From: Atopobium minutum
GTDB lineage: Bacteria; Actinomycetota; Coriobacteriia; Coriobacteriales; Atopobiaceae
Assembly (NCBI GenBank): GCA_900105895.1
Contig: FNSH01000001.1
Coordinates: 682,001-746,000 of the forward strand
Direction: 5' to 3'
DNA: 64,000 nt
This document shows, piece by piece, positions 41,980 to 51,856 of this stretch. Position numbers and translations under genes: made by a program. The number at the start of each line of letters is the position of its first letter. The first letter of the stretch is position 1. The notes under the pieces are model-generated. The model saw only the letters and a list, made by a program, of their open reading frames with translations, did no database searches and was not told the DNA's origin.

Positions 41980-44900
41980 ATGGATACTACCACAGATAGG
42001 AATATTCCGACCAGCACACTGAACACTCAGGACTACACAGAACAGCTCCCAGAGCTTGCAGACGGCACAACCATTGCCAACTTTACCGTCGAGCGCTTTG
42101 AGACAATTGAAGAAATCTCAGGTGGAGCCTATGTCATACGCCATAATCCTACGGGTGCACGCACGTTGTGGCTGGCAAATGCAGACAGCAACAAGGCCTT
42201 TAGCATTGCGTTTAAAACTCCCCCAACAAATGACACCGGTGTATTTCACATTTTGGAGCACTCAGTGCTCTGCGGCTCGGATAAGTTTCCAGTAAAAGAA
42301 CCCTTTACCAACCTGCTTAAGACCTCCATGCAGACGTTTTTAAACGCCATGACCTTCCCCGATAAAACCATGTATCCCGTAGCGTCCACCAATGAGCAAG
42401 ACTTGTATAACCTCATGGACGTGTATATTGATGCCGTGCTCTTCCCAGCCATTTATAAGCGTCCTCGCATTCTGGAGCAAGAAGGCTGGCATTACGAGCT
42501 GTCAGATGATGGCAAAACGCTCAGCTACAATGGCGTTGTCTTTAATGAGATGAAAGGCGCCCTGTCTGATCCTGACGAAATCATGATAGCCGAGATGAAC
42601 CGCCAGCTCTTCCCTAACACAGCGTATCGCTTTGAATCTGGTGGCAATCCTCGCGCTATCCCGCAACTCTCCTATGACGAGTTTATCGACACCCACGCAC
42701 GTCACTACTCGCTCTCCAATAGCTACACCATTTTGTACGGAAACCTGGACATCAAGCGTGCTCTTGCGTTTCTCGATACGCGCTACAGTGCAGCACCCAC
42801 ACGCACTACCAACGCTCCCAACCCCTTGGCTATCCAGCAGCCCGTTGTAGCTTCCCCGGCGCAGATAACCATGGCCACCACGCCCGACAATGCCAGCGTT
42901 ACCCTGGGCTTTGTTATCGGCGGGGCAAAGGATCGTACGCGCGTGCTCGGCGTGGATATTCTCATGGACGCGCTCATGGGATCCAACGAGGCGCCCCTCA
43001 AACGTGCAATCCTTAACGCCAATCTGGGCGATGACGTGGTGAGCTACCTCGTGGATAGCGTAGCTCAGCCCTTTGTGCTCATTGAGCTCAAGGGCGCCAA
43101 GCCGGACGTCGCAGACGCGTTCCGCGAGCTGGTGTATACCACCTGCCGTGAGCTGATCGACAAAGGCATTGGCAACCACCTCATCGGTGCCTCTTTAGCG
43201 CAGGCAGAGTTTAATCTGCGAGAAAGCGAGTGGGGCGGCTACCCTGACGGAGTGGCTTTAGCCATGCAAGCTCTCAACAGCTGGCTGTATGACGACGCTA
43301 ACCCTATCAGCTACCTGCATTATGAGGACTCGTTGGCCTTTTTGCGCCAAGCGCTGGAAAACAGCTGGTATGAAACACTGCTGGACGAGCTCATCTGCTC
43401 TTCTGTTCACTCCGCTCAGGTTGAGCTTGTTCCTACCGAGAAGGGCGATGCAGACGCAGAAGTACAAGAGCTCGCAGCCTTTGCAGCCACACGTACGAGC
43501 GAACAGCTTGCAGACATCTCCCGTGAAGCAGCAGCTCTGCGCGCAGAACAGGATGCACCGGACAGCCCCGAGGCACTTGCCAGCTTGCCCATACTCGGCA
43601 TAGAGGACATTGGCCCTGCCGCTCCTGAACCCGGCGTGCACCTGGTGGATAGCTATCCGGCTCCCAGCTATGTGCACGAGGTACCCACCAAACACATCAA
43701 CTATATCTACAGCTACTTTGACCTGCGCAACATTGCCTGGGATGACCTGCCCTACGTAAGTATCCTGAGCGACCTTTTGGGTAAGCTGGAAACCGCCAAG
43801 CACAGTGCCGCTGAGCTCGACACACTCATAGAGACCAACCTTGGCAGGCTTTCGTTCTTTGTGGAAAGCACGGGCAGAGTAGATGACGTGCACGCCGCGT
43901 GCCCAAGACTTGTTGTAAGCAGTGCGTCTCTGAGCGAGAAGCTCCCTTACGCTGCGCATATTCCTGCAGAAATCTGGTCTTCCACCCAATTCATAGATAA
44001 GGATCGCATCCTTAATGCCCTTCAACAGCGCCGCATTAGTATGGAGCAAGCCTTTATTGGCGCTGGCCATTCGTGCGCCATCAACCGCATGCTCTCTTAC
44101 TTCCGTAAGAATGCGTTGGTTACCGAGCAGCTCAATGGTGTTGATTTTTATCAGTTCCTCTGCGACCTTATCGACCACTTTGATGAACGTGCGGATGAGC
44201 TCTGTGCCACCCTTGAGCGCATGACTCACGACATATTTACCGCTGATACCATGGAGCTGAGCTTTACCGGAAGCGATGATGAACTTGCTCGCTGGTGGGA
44301 AGCCATAGGAGAATTTGCAACTGCAGCACCCGTGCCCGTGCCCACAGGCGCATCCATACCCGCCGGCAACGGTCAGGACTCCAACACAGGCCTCAATACT
44401 ACGTCTAAGCTGCAGATCCCCGAGCCACGTATTAAGAATGAGGCTTTTGCCATTCCTGGCAATGTCGTATTTGTGGTTGAGGGCAAGGACGGCCAGGCAG
44501 ATGGCTGTGTTTCTGATGGCGTTTGGGCTGTTGCAAACCGCGCAATCATCCTAGACTACCTATGGAATGAGGTCCGTGTACGTGGTGGTGCGTATGGCTG
44601 CAGCTTTGACACTACCAATACCGGCGTTGCACGCTTCTTCTCCTACCGCGATCCAAACGTAGATGCCACGATCCAGCGCTATGAAAACACCGCTCAATGG
44701 CTCAAGACCTGGAGCCCCAGCGATGACGAGTTTACTGGCTACGTGGTAAGCACCGTTTCTAGTTTTGACACGCCCACCAAGCCCCACGCACTGGTTCGTA
44801 GACAAGATCTTATGCGCATGAGCGGTCAAGATCCTCAAGTGCGTCTCCGCCATCGTGAAGAGGCACTTCATGCCACTGTCGAGAAGGTCCGTGAACGTGC

Positions 44901-45024
44901 AGAAGCACTTTCTGACCTCAGTGAGAAGCGCGGAATCTGCGTTTTTGGTAGTCAAGCTTTACTTGAGACATCGAAGCTTGATTTGACGATCGTTCCCCTG
45001 ATGGGCGCCGCCACGGAGGCATAA
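41980..45024 (+). CDS. M16C insulinase-family zinc metallopeptidase (presequence-protease type)
   Basis: The 1014-residue protein is the full length of the M16C group, which digests short peptides in an enclosed chamber. It has the inverted zinc motif HILEH in TGVFHILEHSVLCGSDKFPV (about residue 90) and the second acidic ligand in the VVFNEMKGALSDPDEIM region, the usual KEPFTNLLKTSMQTFLNAMTFPD stretch, and the substrate-binding C-half segment VRGGAYGCSFDT. No signal peptide is present, so it is probably cytoplasmic. GAAAGGA precedes ATG 41980. Monocistronic. Confidence 0.93.
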   Translation: MDTTTDRNIPTSTLNTQDYTEQLPELADGTTIANFTVERFETIEEISGGAYVIRHNPTGARTLWLANADSNKAFSIAFKTPPTNDTGVFHILEHSVLCGSDKFPVKEPFTNLLKTSMQTFLNAMTFPDKTMYPVASTNEQDLYNLMDVYIDAVLFPAIYKRPRILEQEGWHYELSDDGKTLSYNGVVFNEMKGALSDPDEIMIAEMNRQLFPNTAYRFESGGNPRAIPQLSYDEFIDTHARHYSLSNSYTILYGNLDIKRALAFLDTRYSAAPTRTTNAPNPLAIQQPVVASPAQITMATTPDNASVTLGFVIGGAKDRTRVLGVDILMDALMGSNEAPLKRAILNANLGDDVVSYLVDSVAQPFVLIELKGAKPDVADAFRELVYTTCRELIDKGIGNHLIGASLAQAEFNLRESEWGGYPDGVALAMQALNSWLYDDANPISYLHYEDSLAFLRQALENSWYETLLDELICSSVHSAQVELVPTEKGDADAEVQELAAFAATRTSEQLADISREAAALRAEQDAPDSPEALASLPILGIEDIGPAAPEPGVHLVDSYPAPSYVHEVPTKHINYIYSYFDLRNIAWDDLPYVSILSDLLGKLETAKHSAAELDTLIETNLGRLSFFVESTGRVDDVHAACPRLVVSSASLSEKLPYAAHIPAEIWSSTQFIDKDRILNALQQRRISMEQAFIGAGHSCAINRMLSYFRKNALVTEQLNGVDFYQFLCDLIDHFDERADELCATLERMTHDIFTADTMELSFTGSDDELARWWEAIGEFATAAPVPVPTGASIPAGNGQDSNTGLNTTSKLQIPEPRIKNEAFAIPGNVVFVVEGKDGQADGCVSDGVWAVANRAIILDYLWNEVRVRGGAYGCSFDTTNTGVARFFSYRDPNVDATIQRYENTAQWLKTWSPSDDEFTGYVVSTVSSFDTPTKPHALVRRQDLMRMSGQDPQVRLRHREEALHATVEKVRERAEALSDLSEKRGICVFGSQALLETSKLDLTIVPLMGAATEA

Positions 45025-45101
45025 CAACAAAAGACTGTTTCACACAGGCAAAGCTGCCTTAGTTTTCAAGCCGCCTTAGTTTTCGACCTGTCTTTTCAAC
45101 C

Positions 45102-45137
45102 TGTCGTAGCGTTATTAAAATTAATAACGCTACGACA
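45102..45137. repeat. Palindromic element, copy 2
   Basis: TGTCGTAGCGTTATTAA (45102-45118) is complementary to TTAATAACGCTACGACA (45121-45137). It shares TGTCGT-TTAT and the AAAATTAATAA core with copy 1 at 28399-28436; the four inner stem bases differ (GTCA against AGCG) and so do their partners. It lies in the gap between the convergent M16C and DUF554 genes. Confidence 0.85.
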
Positions 45138-45166
45138 CAGCACGGCATAAACAACACTACATGACG

Positions 45167-45883
45167 CTACATCAACCCACAGGCCATAAGTATAGGCACC
45201 AGCACAATGGGCAGAAAACAGGCCGGAAGAAAATTGGCTACCTTGATGTCAGTAATTTTTGCCAGGTTTAAGCCAACGGCAAACAAAAGCAAGGAACCCG
45301 TTGCCAGCATTTGTGTAATAACCGCCTGTGTTAGGTATGGGGCAATAACGTTTGCCGCAAGGCTAAGCAGAGCCTCATAGACAAATACCACAATGCCGGA
45401 GAGGATAACACCCGCTCCCATAGTGGTGGCCATCAACATGGTAATAACCATGTCCATCAGAGACTTTGCAAATAAGGTAGCATGATTTAAGGTCAACCCA
45501 CTTTGCAGCGAACCCACAATGGCCATAGAGCCAATGCAGATCACGAGGGTTGCGTTAACAAAACCAGCAGAGATGTTGGCAAACACAGGATTGCCCTCAG
45601 TAAAAGCTTGCATACGGCCTTGGATGCGGTCGCCAAAATGGTGAATGATGCCATCCAAATTAAGAAGATGCCCAATAATGCCACCCAAAGTAATGGCAAG
45701 AGTTACCTGTAGTACAGACCCTCCAGCGGCCATGCCCTGCACGCCCGTAAGAACAATGCACAGACCCATGCCCACCATAAGAAAATCGCCTAGGTCCTGC
45801 TTGAGCTTTGTGCCTACCGCCACACCCAGCACACCACCTACAACAGCAGCAATGCCATTAACTAACGCACCTAAGATAACCAT
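45167..45883 (-). CDS. DUF554 family membrane protein
   Basis: The 238-residue protein has about seven hydrophobic segments and the family's typical Gly-rich N-terminus (MVILGALVNGIAAVVGGVLG) and conserved GMGLCIVLTGVQG, NISAGFVNATLVICIGSMAIVGS, and FLPACFLPIVLVPI. Function is unknown; relatives are called YdfK. A gene with AGAAGAG before ATG 45883. It is monocistronic, convergent with the M16C gene. Confidence 0.88.
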   Translation of the reverse strand: MVILGALVNGIAAVVGGVLGVAVGTKLKQDLGDFLMVGMGLCIVLTGVQGMAAGGSVLQVTLAITLGGIIGHLLNLDGIIHHFGDRIQGRMQAFTEGNPVFANISAGFVNATLVICIGSMAIVGSLQSGLTLNHATLFAKSLMDMVITMLMATTMGAGVILSGIVVFVYEALLSLAANVIAPYLTQAVITQMLATGSLLLFAVGLNLAKITDIKVANFLPACFLPIVLVPILMACGLM

Positions 45884-45959
45884 AAAGCTCTTCTGCCTGC
45901 TGTATCTTTCTTTATAGCTTGCCTTTGGTAGATAGTGTCCGCACGCATCGTTTTATACG

Positions 45960-46739
45960 TCATGCGTCGATAAGACCAAGTCGGACACAGGCATTATAAA
46001 TGCCATCATGATCAACATCGTCAGTAATTACATCAGCGGCAGCCTTTACCTCATCAGACGCATTACCCATTGCTACAGCAGTACCCACCAGCTCAAACAT
46101 GGACAAATCATTGCCGCCATCACCAAACGCAATGGTCTCTTGCGGAGTAATGCCCAAATACTCTAAGGTCTGAGCAATCGCTGCGGCCTTACCGCCACCT
46201 TTGGGGAATACATCGGCAAACAAATCCGTCCAGCGCGTAATGGTAACACTGGACGTACAGTCCAAAATATCCTGATCCAGCGAAGGATCCTGATAGATGT
46301 TGAACTGGTAAATATCGCTGCCTAAGGCCCAAGAGGCATCACCTGAGGGGAAGGTAATCCCTACCAGATCCTCTACTGCGCTCACACGATCGGTATGCTC
46401 AAAAACGTAGAACTTCTCGCGCTCCATAAACAAGGTAGGATGCAAGCCAGCCTGCGTGCGCTCGACAATAACTCGTACATCTTCTGGGCTTACGGTTACC
46501 TTACGATACACGTCGTCACCCGAAAAACAGAGCTGTCCGTTAAGCGTAATAAAGGTTTCAAAGGGCTCAAGATCCAGGCCGTTAAATTGATAGGTCGGAC
46601 GGCCCGTTGCCAAAATAGGCATAATACCCGCTGTGCGTAACTTGCGCACCGCTTGGCGTGTGGACTGGGGTTCTGCATGATCTTTAAAGGAAAAGAGTGT
46701 ACCGTCTACATCAAAAAATACAGCTTTAATCTTTGTCAT
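45960..46739 (-). CDS. Cof-type HAD-superfamily sugar phosphatase
   Basis: The 259-residue protein has the HAD nucleophile motif KAVFFDVDGTLFSF at the N-terminus, ILATGRPTYQF for motif II, the Lys in VFPKGGGKAAAIAQTLEYLG (motif III) and IAFGDGGNDLSMFELVGTAVAMGNA for motif IV. It belongs to the Cof-like/YidA group, dephosphorylating sugar phosphates or other small metabolites; the substrate is not known. Monocistronic or with the GNAT gene upstream. Confidence 0.9.
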   Translation of the reverse strand: MTKIKAVFFDVDGTLFSFKDHAEPQSTRQAVRKLRTAGIMPILATGRPTYQFNGLDLEPFETFITLNGQLCFSGDDVYRKVTVSPEDVRVIVERTQAGLHPTLFMEREKFYVFEHTDRVSAVEDLVGITFPSGDASWALGSDIYQFNIYQDPSLDQDILDCTSSVTITRWTDLFADVFPKGGGKAAAIAQTLEYLGITPQETIAFGDGGNDLSMFELVGTAVAMGNASDEVKAAADVITDDVDHDGIYNACVRLGLIDA

Positions 46740-46845
46740 TACTTTGCTATTACCTACTCACTCATAGTCCCTTGTGCCATGCATGGTTTGCATAGCCCGC
46801 ATAGTTTGCATATCTTGTTGTTTCTCAATCATTAGGTATTCGCGG

Positions 46846-47670
46846 TTAACGCAATATAGCGTATTGTGCTACCTCTTCAAAGCCAATGCGCTTGTAAATG
46901 TGGCCTGCCGTGGGATTATCATAAAACAGCGTCAAAAACTTCTTGCCCGCTGCTAATTCATCCGTGCAGAGTTGGGCCACCACGGCCGTCGCTAATCCAT
47001 AATTGCGCATATCTTTACGCGTGCACACACCAATGATCATAGATGAAAGAGAGTTGTTTGCGCTGGTGGAAGCTGTTGAGACAAGCTTGCCCTCATAAAA
47101 TGCTCCATACGTAAGGCAGCCATGAGCAGCGTTTGCTATTTTTTGTTGCTTTGCCATTGCTATAGAACGAGCATCACGGTACAGCTCATGATACTCATCG
47201 GTGCTGCCTAAAAGGGCAAAGAGCTCATCATAATCTTGTTCCGTAAGAGGACGAATGCTCGTGCCGTCTGGCGCGGGCGCAATTTTATTGGTATTAAGCG
47301 CAGTTAAACGCGCAAGATTAGAAGAGGTTATCGACAGCTCGTCAAAAAAAGGAGCGATTGCAGAGATAACCTCATAAGGTCCGTTGATGCTGCCATAGAA
47401 CAGCTCGCTCATTTCTTCTTTAATGAGTTGTGCCATGCCCAGCGCATCAAACAGCTGATTTTGGCTATAGCATACATAATTGGCGTAGAACATAAGCACT
47501 ATGCTATCCCAGCTGCCGTCATCATTGACAAGGGCAAACACACGCACGGGATCACCCATACCAAATTGCTCTATATCACCCATAATAAAGGTGGTGACCT
47601 CAGGATCTTTGGCAATATATTCCAAAACCTTGGTGCGATCACTTTCATTGCAACGACGAGGAATAGCCAT
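46846..47670 (-). CDS. GNAT-family N-acetyltransferase
   Basis: The 274-residue protein has a GNAT domain in its C-terminal half: GAFYEGKLVSTASTSANN, the acetyl-CoA loop VCTRKDMRNYGLATAVVAQL (Arg-X-X-Gly-Leu-Ala), and LFYDNPTAGHIYKRIGFEEV. The N-terminal 130 residues (ESDRTKVLEYIAKDPEVTTF) resemble a second, degenerate GNAT-like part, as in FR47-like proteins. Substrate unknown. I use ATG 47670, six nt after GGAG; the ATG 12 nt upstream is an alternative. Confidence 0.82.
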   Translation of the reverse strand: MAIPRRCNESDRTKVLEYIAKDPEVTTFIMGDIEQFGMGDPVRVFALVNDDGSWDSIVLMFYANYVCYSQNQLFDALGMAQLIKEEMSELFYGSINGPYEVISAIAPFFDELSITSSNLARLTALNTNKIAPAPDGTSIRPLTEQDYDELFALLGSTDEYHELYRDARSIAMAKQQKIANAAHGCLTYGAFYEGKLVSTASTSANNSLSSMIIGVCTRKDMRNYGLATAVVAQLCTDELAAGKKFLTLFYDNPTAGHIYKRIGFEEVAQYAILR

Positions 47671-47875
47671 ACTTACTCCCATATATACCTATCTTTTTGC
47701 ATATACACCAATAGTACTATTAGTTTATTCAACTCATGTTTTAATTCGGGTACGGGAGGAATAAATCACATAAGCGGACGCTCAATACATAAACAGATAC
47801 TCAGCGCACCAAGACAAATAGCAGAGGATGTCTATGACGTCATGTACTGATCTCGATACGACAGAAGGGGTACTC

Positions 47876-48598
47876 ATGAAACAGTTCATCGTAGACGACT
47901 CATTTTGGCAGATCTTTCCTATGGCTCAATTAGGCGTTGTTGTGGCAACAGGGCTTAAAACTCCTCATGAACTATCTCATGAGGATAAAGCGGCTATACA
48001 TAGCCTGCTTGTTCACGCCAACCTTAAAGCAGAAACATGGATAGAAGACCCTCAGATTTCTAAAAATAGTGTTATTGCTGTATGGCGAGAAGCCTATCAG
48101 AAATTCAAAACAAAGAAGGGTGCTCGCGCTTCTATTGAGAATCTCCTCAAGCGCGTATCCAAAGGAAATCCTATAGGCGATATTACACCGCTCGTAGATA
48201 TCTACAATGCCTGCTCTTTACGCTATGCCCTGCCCTTTGGGGCAGAGGATGTAGATAGCTTTGTTGGCAACCTTGTCCTCACTATAACCGATGGTGGAGA
48301 CGAGTTTGATCCTCTAGGAGAAGGATCGGATCCTACACTTCCCGGTGAGTTAGCTTACCTCGATGATACTGGCGCAGTATGCCGCTGCCTTAATTGGCGA
48401 GATGGGCAACGTACCGCCATCACCGATACAACTCGCAATGCGTTTATCGTCACTGAGTGCGTAGATCCTAAACGCACCCAAGAAATGGCAGAAGCTCTCT
48501 GTCAACTTGCCACCCTTATTGAGAAACATCTAGGAGGCACTATATATACTCAGACCTGTATAAGCTCAGAAAAACGTAGTTGCATCCTCGCTGAGTAA
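47876..48598 (+). CDS. B3/B4 tRNA-binding domain protein
   Basis: The 240-residue protein is a stand-alone form of the B3/B4 domain found in the editing site of phenylalanyl-tRNA synthetase beta chain. Visible are VVVATGLKTPHE near the start, WREAYQKFKTKKGARASIENLLKRV, ITPLVDIYNACSLRYALPFGAEDVD and YLDDTGAVCRCLNWRDGQRT. Stand-alone members are thought to edit mischarged tRNAs in trans, but this has been tested only in part. GAAGGGG precedes ATG 47876, 5-6 nt away. Monocistronic. Confidence 0.85.
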   Translation: MKQFIVDDSFWQIFPMAQLGVVVATGLKTPHELSHEDKAAIHSLLVHANLKAETWIEDPQISKNSVIAVWREAYQKFKTKKGARASIENLLKRVSKGNPIGDITPLVDIYNACSLRYALPFGAEDVDSFVGNLVLTITDGGDEFDPLGEGSDPTLPGELAYLDDTGAVCRCLNWRDGQRTAITDTTRNAFIVTECVDPKRTQEMAEALCQLATLIEKHLGGTIYTQTCISSEKRSCILAE

Positions 48599-48687
48599 GC
48601 ATCCAGGTAGCGGTTTTAGACCAAACACCCAATCTCATGCTCACTGCGCATTTCCTTACCTATCCGCCGGCACATACAGATACATAA

Positions 48688-48741
48688 ACAGCCCGCAGTT
48701 CAAATGAGCTACGAGCTGTTTTTAAATGAGCTACGGGCTGT
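48688..48741 (+). terminator. Hairpin region with two alternative 3' partners
   Basis: ACAGCCCGCAG (48688-48698) can pair imperfectly with CTACGAGCTGT (48709-48719), followed by TTTT, or more strongly with CTACGGGCTGT (48731-48741). The two partners are part of a direct repeat (AAATGAGCTACG-GCTG). The region ends transcription of the B3/4 gene and faces the convergent permease gene. Confidence 0.5.
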
Positions 48742-48777
48742 TGTTGAAAGAGCTCGTATCAATAAAACCTTTTGGAC

Positions 48778-50910
48778 TTACAAGCTATGACGCTTGACAC
48801 TGAGCGCATTGAGCACCATGCGGCGGGACATACCATAGGTAAGCGCCAAATAACCACCGTACACCACTATAAAGATGCCTGCGATCAGCAACGAGTTGGT
48901 AGCAATGTTTACCCCACCCAAAGAGCGGATAATCTCAACGATCACAACCAATGCACAGATTGAATGAGCTATACCTACCAGCAAAGGAGCCACAAAAGAC
49001 AGAACTGTTTGGAACCTCAGAGAACTCAGCAGGTCCTTCTCGGAAGCACCAAGATCATTCAAGATACGGAAGCGAGCACTTGATTCAGAAGCTGCACTTA
49101 AGCGCTGAATAGCCAAAATTGCAGCACAGATAACGGTCAATACAAAGCCTATATACAACACCAGATACGTTACCACGCCACGCAGCCCCTTAGCTGTCTC
49201 AAGCATATCAGTGCGCGTTAATATCTGAATGGCGTTTGTTGAATAGCCTTCTTTGTTATATATCAGCGAAGACAACGTAGCGCTATCAAGGTCTCCGATT
49301 TGTTTAATAGACTCATCATTCTTAGCAATATCGGCAGCACTTGTCGAGGCATATGCCACGTTAATAACGCTTATACGAGGAATAAAAGCATCAATCAGCT
49401 CATTGGGAACAACTAAGGTACCTGAATTGCTTGCAATCGAGAAATTCATGAGGTTGGCAGAAACATCAGAAATAGCACCCAAGCCAGAGGGCTTAAGCTT
49501 GGTCCCAGCAACCTCAATGATATAGCCATTTTTGAGAGCTGCTGCATAAATTTGATTAACATCATCCATATTAGATGTAACCAGGTACTCATCAGAAGCC
49601 AAGGTAATGGGTTCCATGTTCATCATTTCGCGCTGAGCATTGTACTCATCCAAGCTGATAGCCTGAAGCGCCTTGCTCGCTACATCTGCGTCTTTAAAGG
49701 CGGAAGGTAGCTTCATATGAGCGGCCTCAGTAAAACTACCTAAGGTAAGAGAAGCAATGCTGGGATCGTTGGTTTCCCAACCCTTGGGCATGCGCAGTAG
49801 CATAGTAGACACCTTGCCAAGCTTAGACAGATCATAGCCAGCAGCCTTAAGGCGCTCAGAAGCACCCATAAAATCTGCAGCGCCGTCTTCTTGGGCACCA
49901 CCATATGCAAGGATACTTGCGCTGTAAGGAAGCGCTGCGTTTTGAGCAGCCTGCAAAGCACTAGTAATGCTCATACCAGTTGTAACTGAAGTAATAGCTA
50001 AAAACAAAATCAGAGAAACAAAGCCCATGGAGATGGAGTTGGTGTTAATTTGGCTGGATATCTCTCGTACACTAAAGCTGTGCAATCCCGAGAAATAATA
50101 GCTCTTAGAACGTCTTGCAAGCGCGGTAAGAGCTCCCGCTAAACCATAGAACAAAATGAGTGTACCAATTGACACAAGCAGCGTAGTAACAAGAAAATCC
50201 ACTTCAGTTCCGGAGCCACCAAGTTTAGGGAAGCCATGCGTGTTAAGACGCCAGTAGGCAACGCCCACGCACACCACGCCAACAACAAACACAAGAGTAG
50301 GAAAAAACAAGCTCTTTACGTGGGTTTTCTCGGCTTTCTTTTGGGCGCTCATAAGCTCTACCAGCTGAACTTTGCGCAGGGAACGCAAATTAAAGAACAC
50401 CATGATGATAAAGATGACGGCAAAGCAGAAAAAGGTAGTTAAAAATGCCTGCGATGAGAAGAAAAATTTAAATTCTTCAACCTTAGAACCAAACAGCGCG
50501 GCAGTTACAAACAACAGCACCTGAGAGAGAAGGGCGCCTGTAGAAAAACCAATTACCAGCGCTGCAGCAGCGACAAGCAGGGTTTCCAAAGTAATGGTTC
50601 GAGCCACCATAGAACGAGGCATGCCTAACACTTGGTACAAACCCAGCTCTTTTTTGCGATGACGCATAAGGAAGTTGTTGGCATATACCATCAAGAAACC
50701 AGTGATAATCGCTAGAAAAACGGTCAATCCTACGATAAGACCATAGATTGCTTTTACCATTTCGCGCGCATCAGTCTTCAAAAAATCTGCTTGCACGGCA
50801 ATCGTATTGAAAGCATAAAAGACAGCAACGCTAATGGTAAGCGTGAAGAAGTACACCAGGTAATCACGGGCAGAGCGACGTACATTACGAAATGCTAACT
50901 TAACGAGCAT
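48778..50910 (-). CDS. FtsX-like ABC transporter permease, BceB type
   Basis: The 710-residue protein has about ten hydrophobic segments: one near residues 18-38, three by residue 160 (two around 58-80 and 105-150), several by 320, a large outside region at about 310-560, then two further segments near the C-terminus (about 580-605, 640-690). The NFLMRHRKKELGLYQVLGM stretch after the second segment is typical. Such permeases with large extracellular domains form BceAB-type efflux/detox modules against bacitracin- or lantibiotic-like peptides. Its ATG lies within the ATPase gene (11-nt overlap). The specific peptide is unknown. Confidence 0.88.
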   Translation of the reverse strand: MLVKLAFRNVRRSARDYLVYFFTLTISVAVFYAFNTIAVQADFLKTDAREMVKAIYGLIVGLTVFLAIITGFLMVYANNFLMRHRKKELGLYQVLGMPRSMVARTITLETLLVAAAALVIGFSTGALLSQVLLFVTAALFGSKVEEFKFFFSSQAFLTTFFCFAVIFIIMVFFNLRSLRKVQLVELMSAQKKAEKTHVKSLFFPTLVFVVGVVCVGVAYWRLNTHGFPKLGGSGTEVDFLVTTLLVSIGTLILFYGLAGALTALARRSKSYYFSGLHSFSVREISSQINTNSISMGFVSLILFLAITSVTTGMSITSALQAAQNAALPYSASILAYGGAQEDGAADFMGASERLKAAGYDLSKLGKVSTMLLRMPKGWETNDPSIASLTLGSFTEAAHMKLPSAFKDADVASKALQAISLDEYNAQREMMNMEPITLASDEYLVTSNMDDVNQIYAAALKNGYIIEVAGTKLKPSGLGAISDVSANLMNFSIASNSGTLVVPNELIDAFIPRISVINVAYASTSAADIAKNDESIKQIGDLDSATLSSLIYNKEGYSTNAIQILTRTDMLETAKGLRGVVTYLVLYIGFVLTVICAAILAIQRLSAASESSARFRILNDLGASEKDLLSSLRFQTVLSFVAPLLVGIAHSICALVVIVEIIRSLGGVNIATNSLLIAGIFIVVYGGYLALTYGMSRRMVLNALSVKRHSL

Positions 50911-51706
50911 CTACGTCACCACCAATCGTAGCCACAACCTCAATAATACGATCGAAGAACTCACGACGGGGTTTATCGCCACGAACCAGCTCGGCAAATA
51001 GCTTGCCATCACGAATAAAAATGACGCGCTGGCACCAACTTGCCGCATACTCATCATGGGTAACCATAAGCACTGTTGCTTGTTGGGTGGTGTTGAGTTT
51101 TTCAAAGCACTCAAGTAGGATACGGGCGTTTTTAGAGTCCAGAGCACCAGTAGGCTCGTCTGCCAAAATGAGAGTGGGGTTGGTTACGATGGCGCGTGCA
51201 GCAGCAACGCGCTGACGCTGGCCGCCACTCATTTGATGAGGATATTTATCCAAAACATCCGTAACGCCAAGGATGGTAGAAACGCGAGTCACGCTATCCT
51301 GAATCTGAGCCGCAGGGACACGTCCAATAGAGAGTGGCAGGGCAATATTTTCTCGGGCAGTCAGGGTATCGAGCAGATTAGAATCCTGGAAAACAAAGCC
51401 TAGGCTTTCACGACGAAATGCTGCCAGTTTCTTTTGGGAAAGCGTTGCGGTTTCCTGTCCGCCAATGGCGACAGTACCTGCTGTTGGCATGTCAATGGTG
51501 GAAATGCAATTAAGCAGGGTGGATTTACCAGAACCGGAAGGACCCATGATGGCGACCATCTCTCCCGACTGCACCGTAAAACTAACACCTGCTAAAGCAC
51601 GCGTGGAAGTGTCAGCACCGCCATAGATTTTTTCTACCTGAGAAACCACAAGCGCAGGACAGGCATTGGTGTAGCTTCTTGGGGTGTTCATCATATGCTT
51701 ATTCAT
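50900..51706 (-). CDS. ABC transporter ATPase, BceA type
   Basis: The 268-residue ATPase has Walker A GPSGSGKSTLLNC near residue 60, Q-loop FVFQDSNLLDTLTARENIALP, signature QMSGGQRQRVAAARA and Walker B LILADEPTGALDSKN, the MacB/BceA-type set. GGAGG lies 7 nt before ATG 51706. It overlaps the permease gene by 11 nt, so both form a transport unit with the two-component system transcribed from upstream. Confidence 0.92.
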   Translation of the reverse strand: MNKHMMNTPRSYTNACPALVVSQVEKIYGGADTSTRALAGVSFTVQSGEMVAIMGPSGSGKSTLLNCISTIDMPTAGTVAIGGQETATLSQKKLAAFRRESLGFVFQDSNLLDTLTARENIALPLSIGRVPAAQIQDSVTRVSTILGVTDVLDKYPHQMSGGQRQRVAAARAIVTNPTLILADEPTGALDSKNARILLECFEKLNTTQQATVLMVTHDEYAASWCQRVIFIRDGKLFAELVRGDKPRREFFDRIIEVVATIGGDVDAR

Positions 51707-51807
51707 AGAGTGTCCTCCAAATAGATTGCGCTAGGCTGCGTGCCGGATGCCTTGTCAGACGGCTTGCTGGGACTTACGAGCCAAGCGGCTTTATTGACAC
51801 TCCTATC

Positions 51808-51829
51808 ATCGGATGTTCAAGCATCTGAT
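51808..51829. other. Short hairpin between sensor kinase and ABC genes
   Basis: ATCGGATG (51808-51815) pairs with CATCTGAT (51822-51829), with one G-T pair, 100 nt before the ATPase start. The 150-nt gap between the histidine kinase and the ABC genes could hold a promoter or response-regulator site; I cannot identify its box. Confidence 0.35.
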
Positions 51830-51856
51830 GCCATCGAATTAGCTTACGCTTGGCTT

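Noticed and set aside
43258..44229. 323-codon minus-strand frame opposite the M16C peptidase
   Set aside because: The plus strand has the full zinc-peptidase pattern; the antisense frame is featureless.
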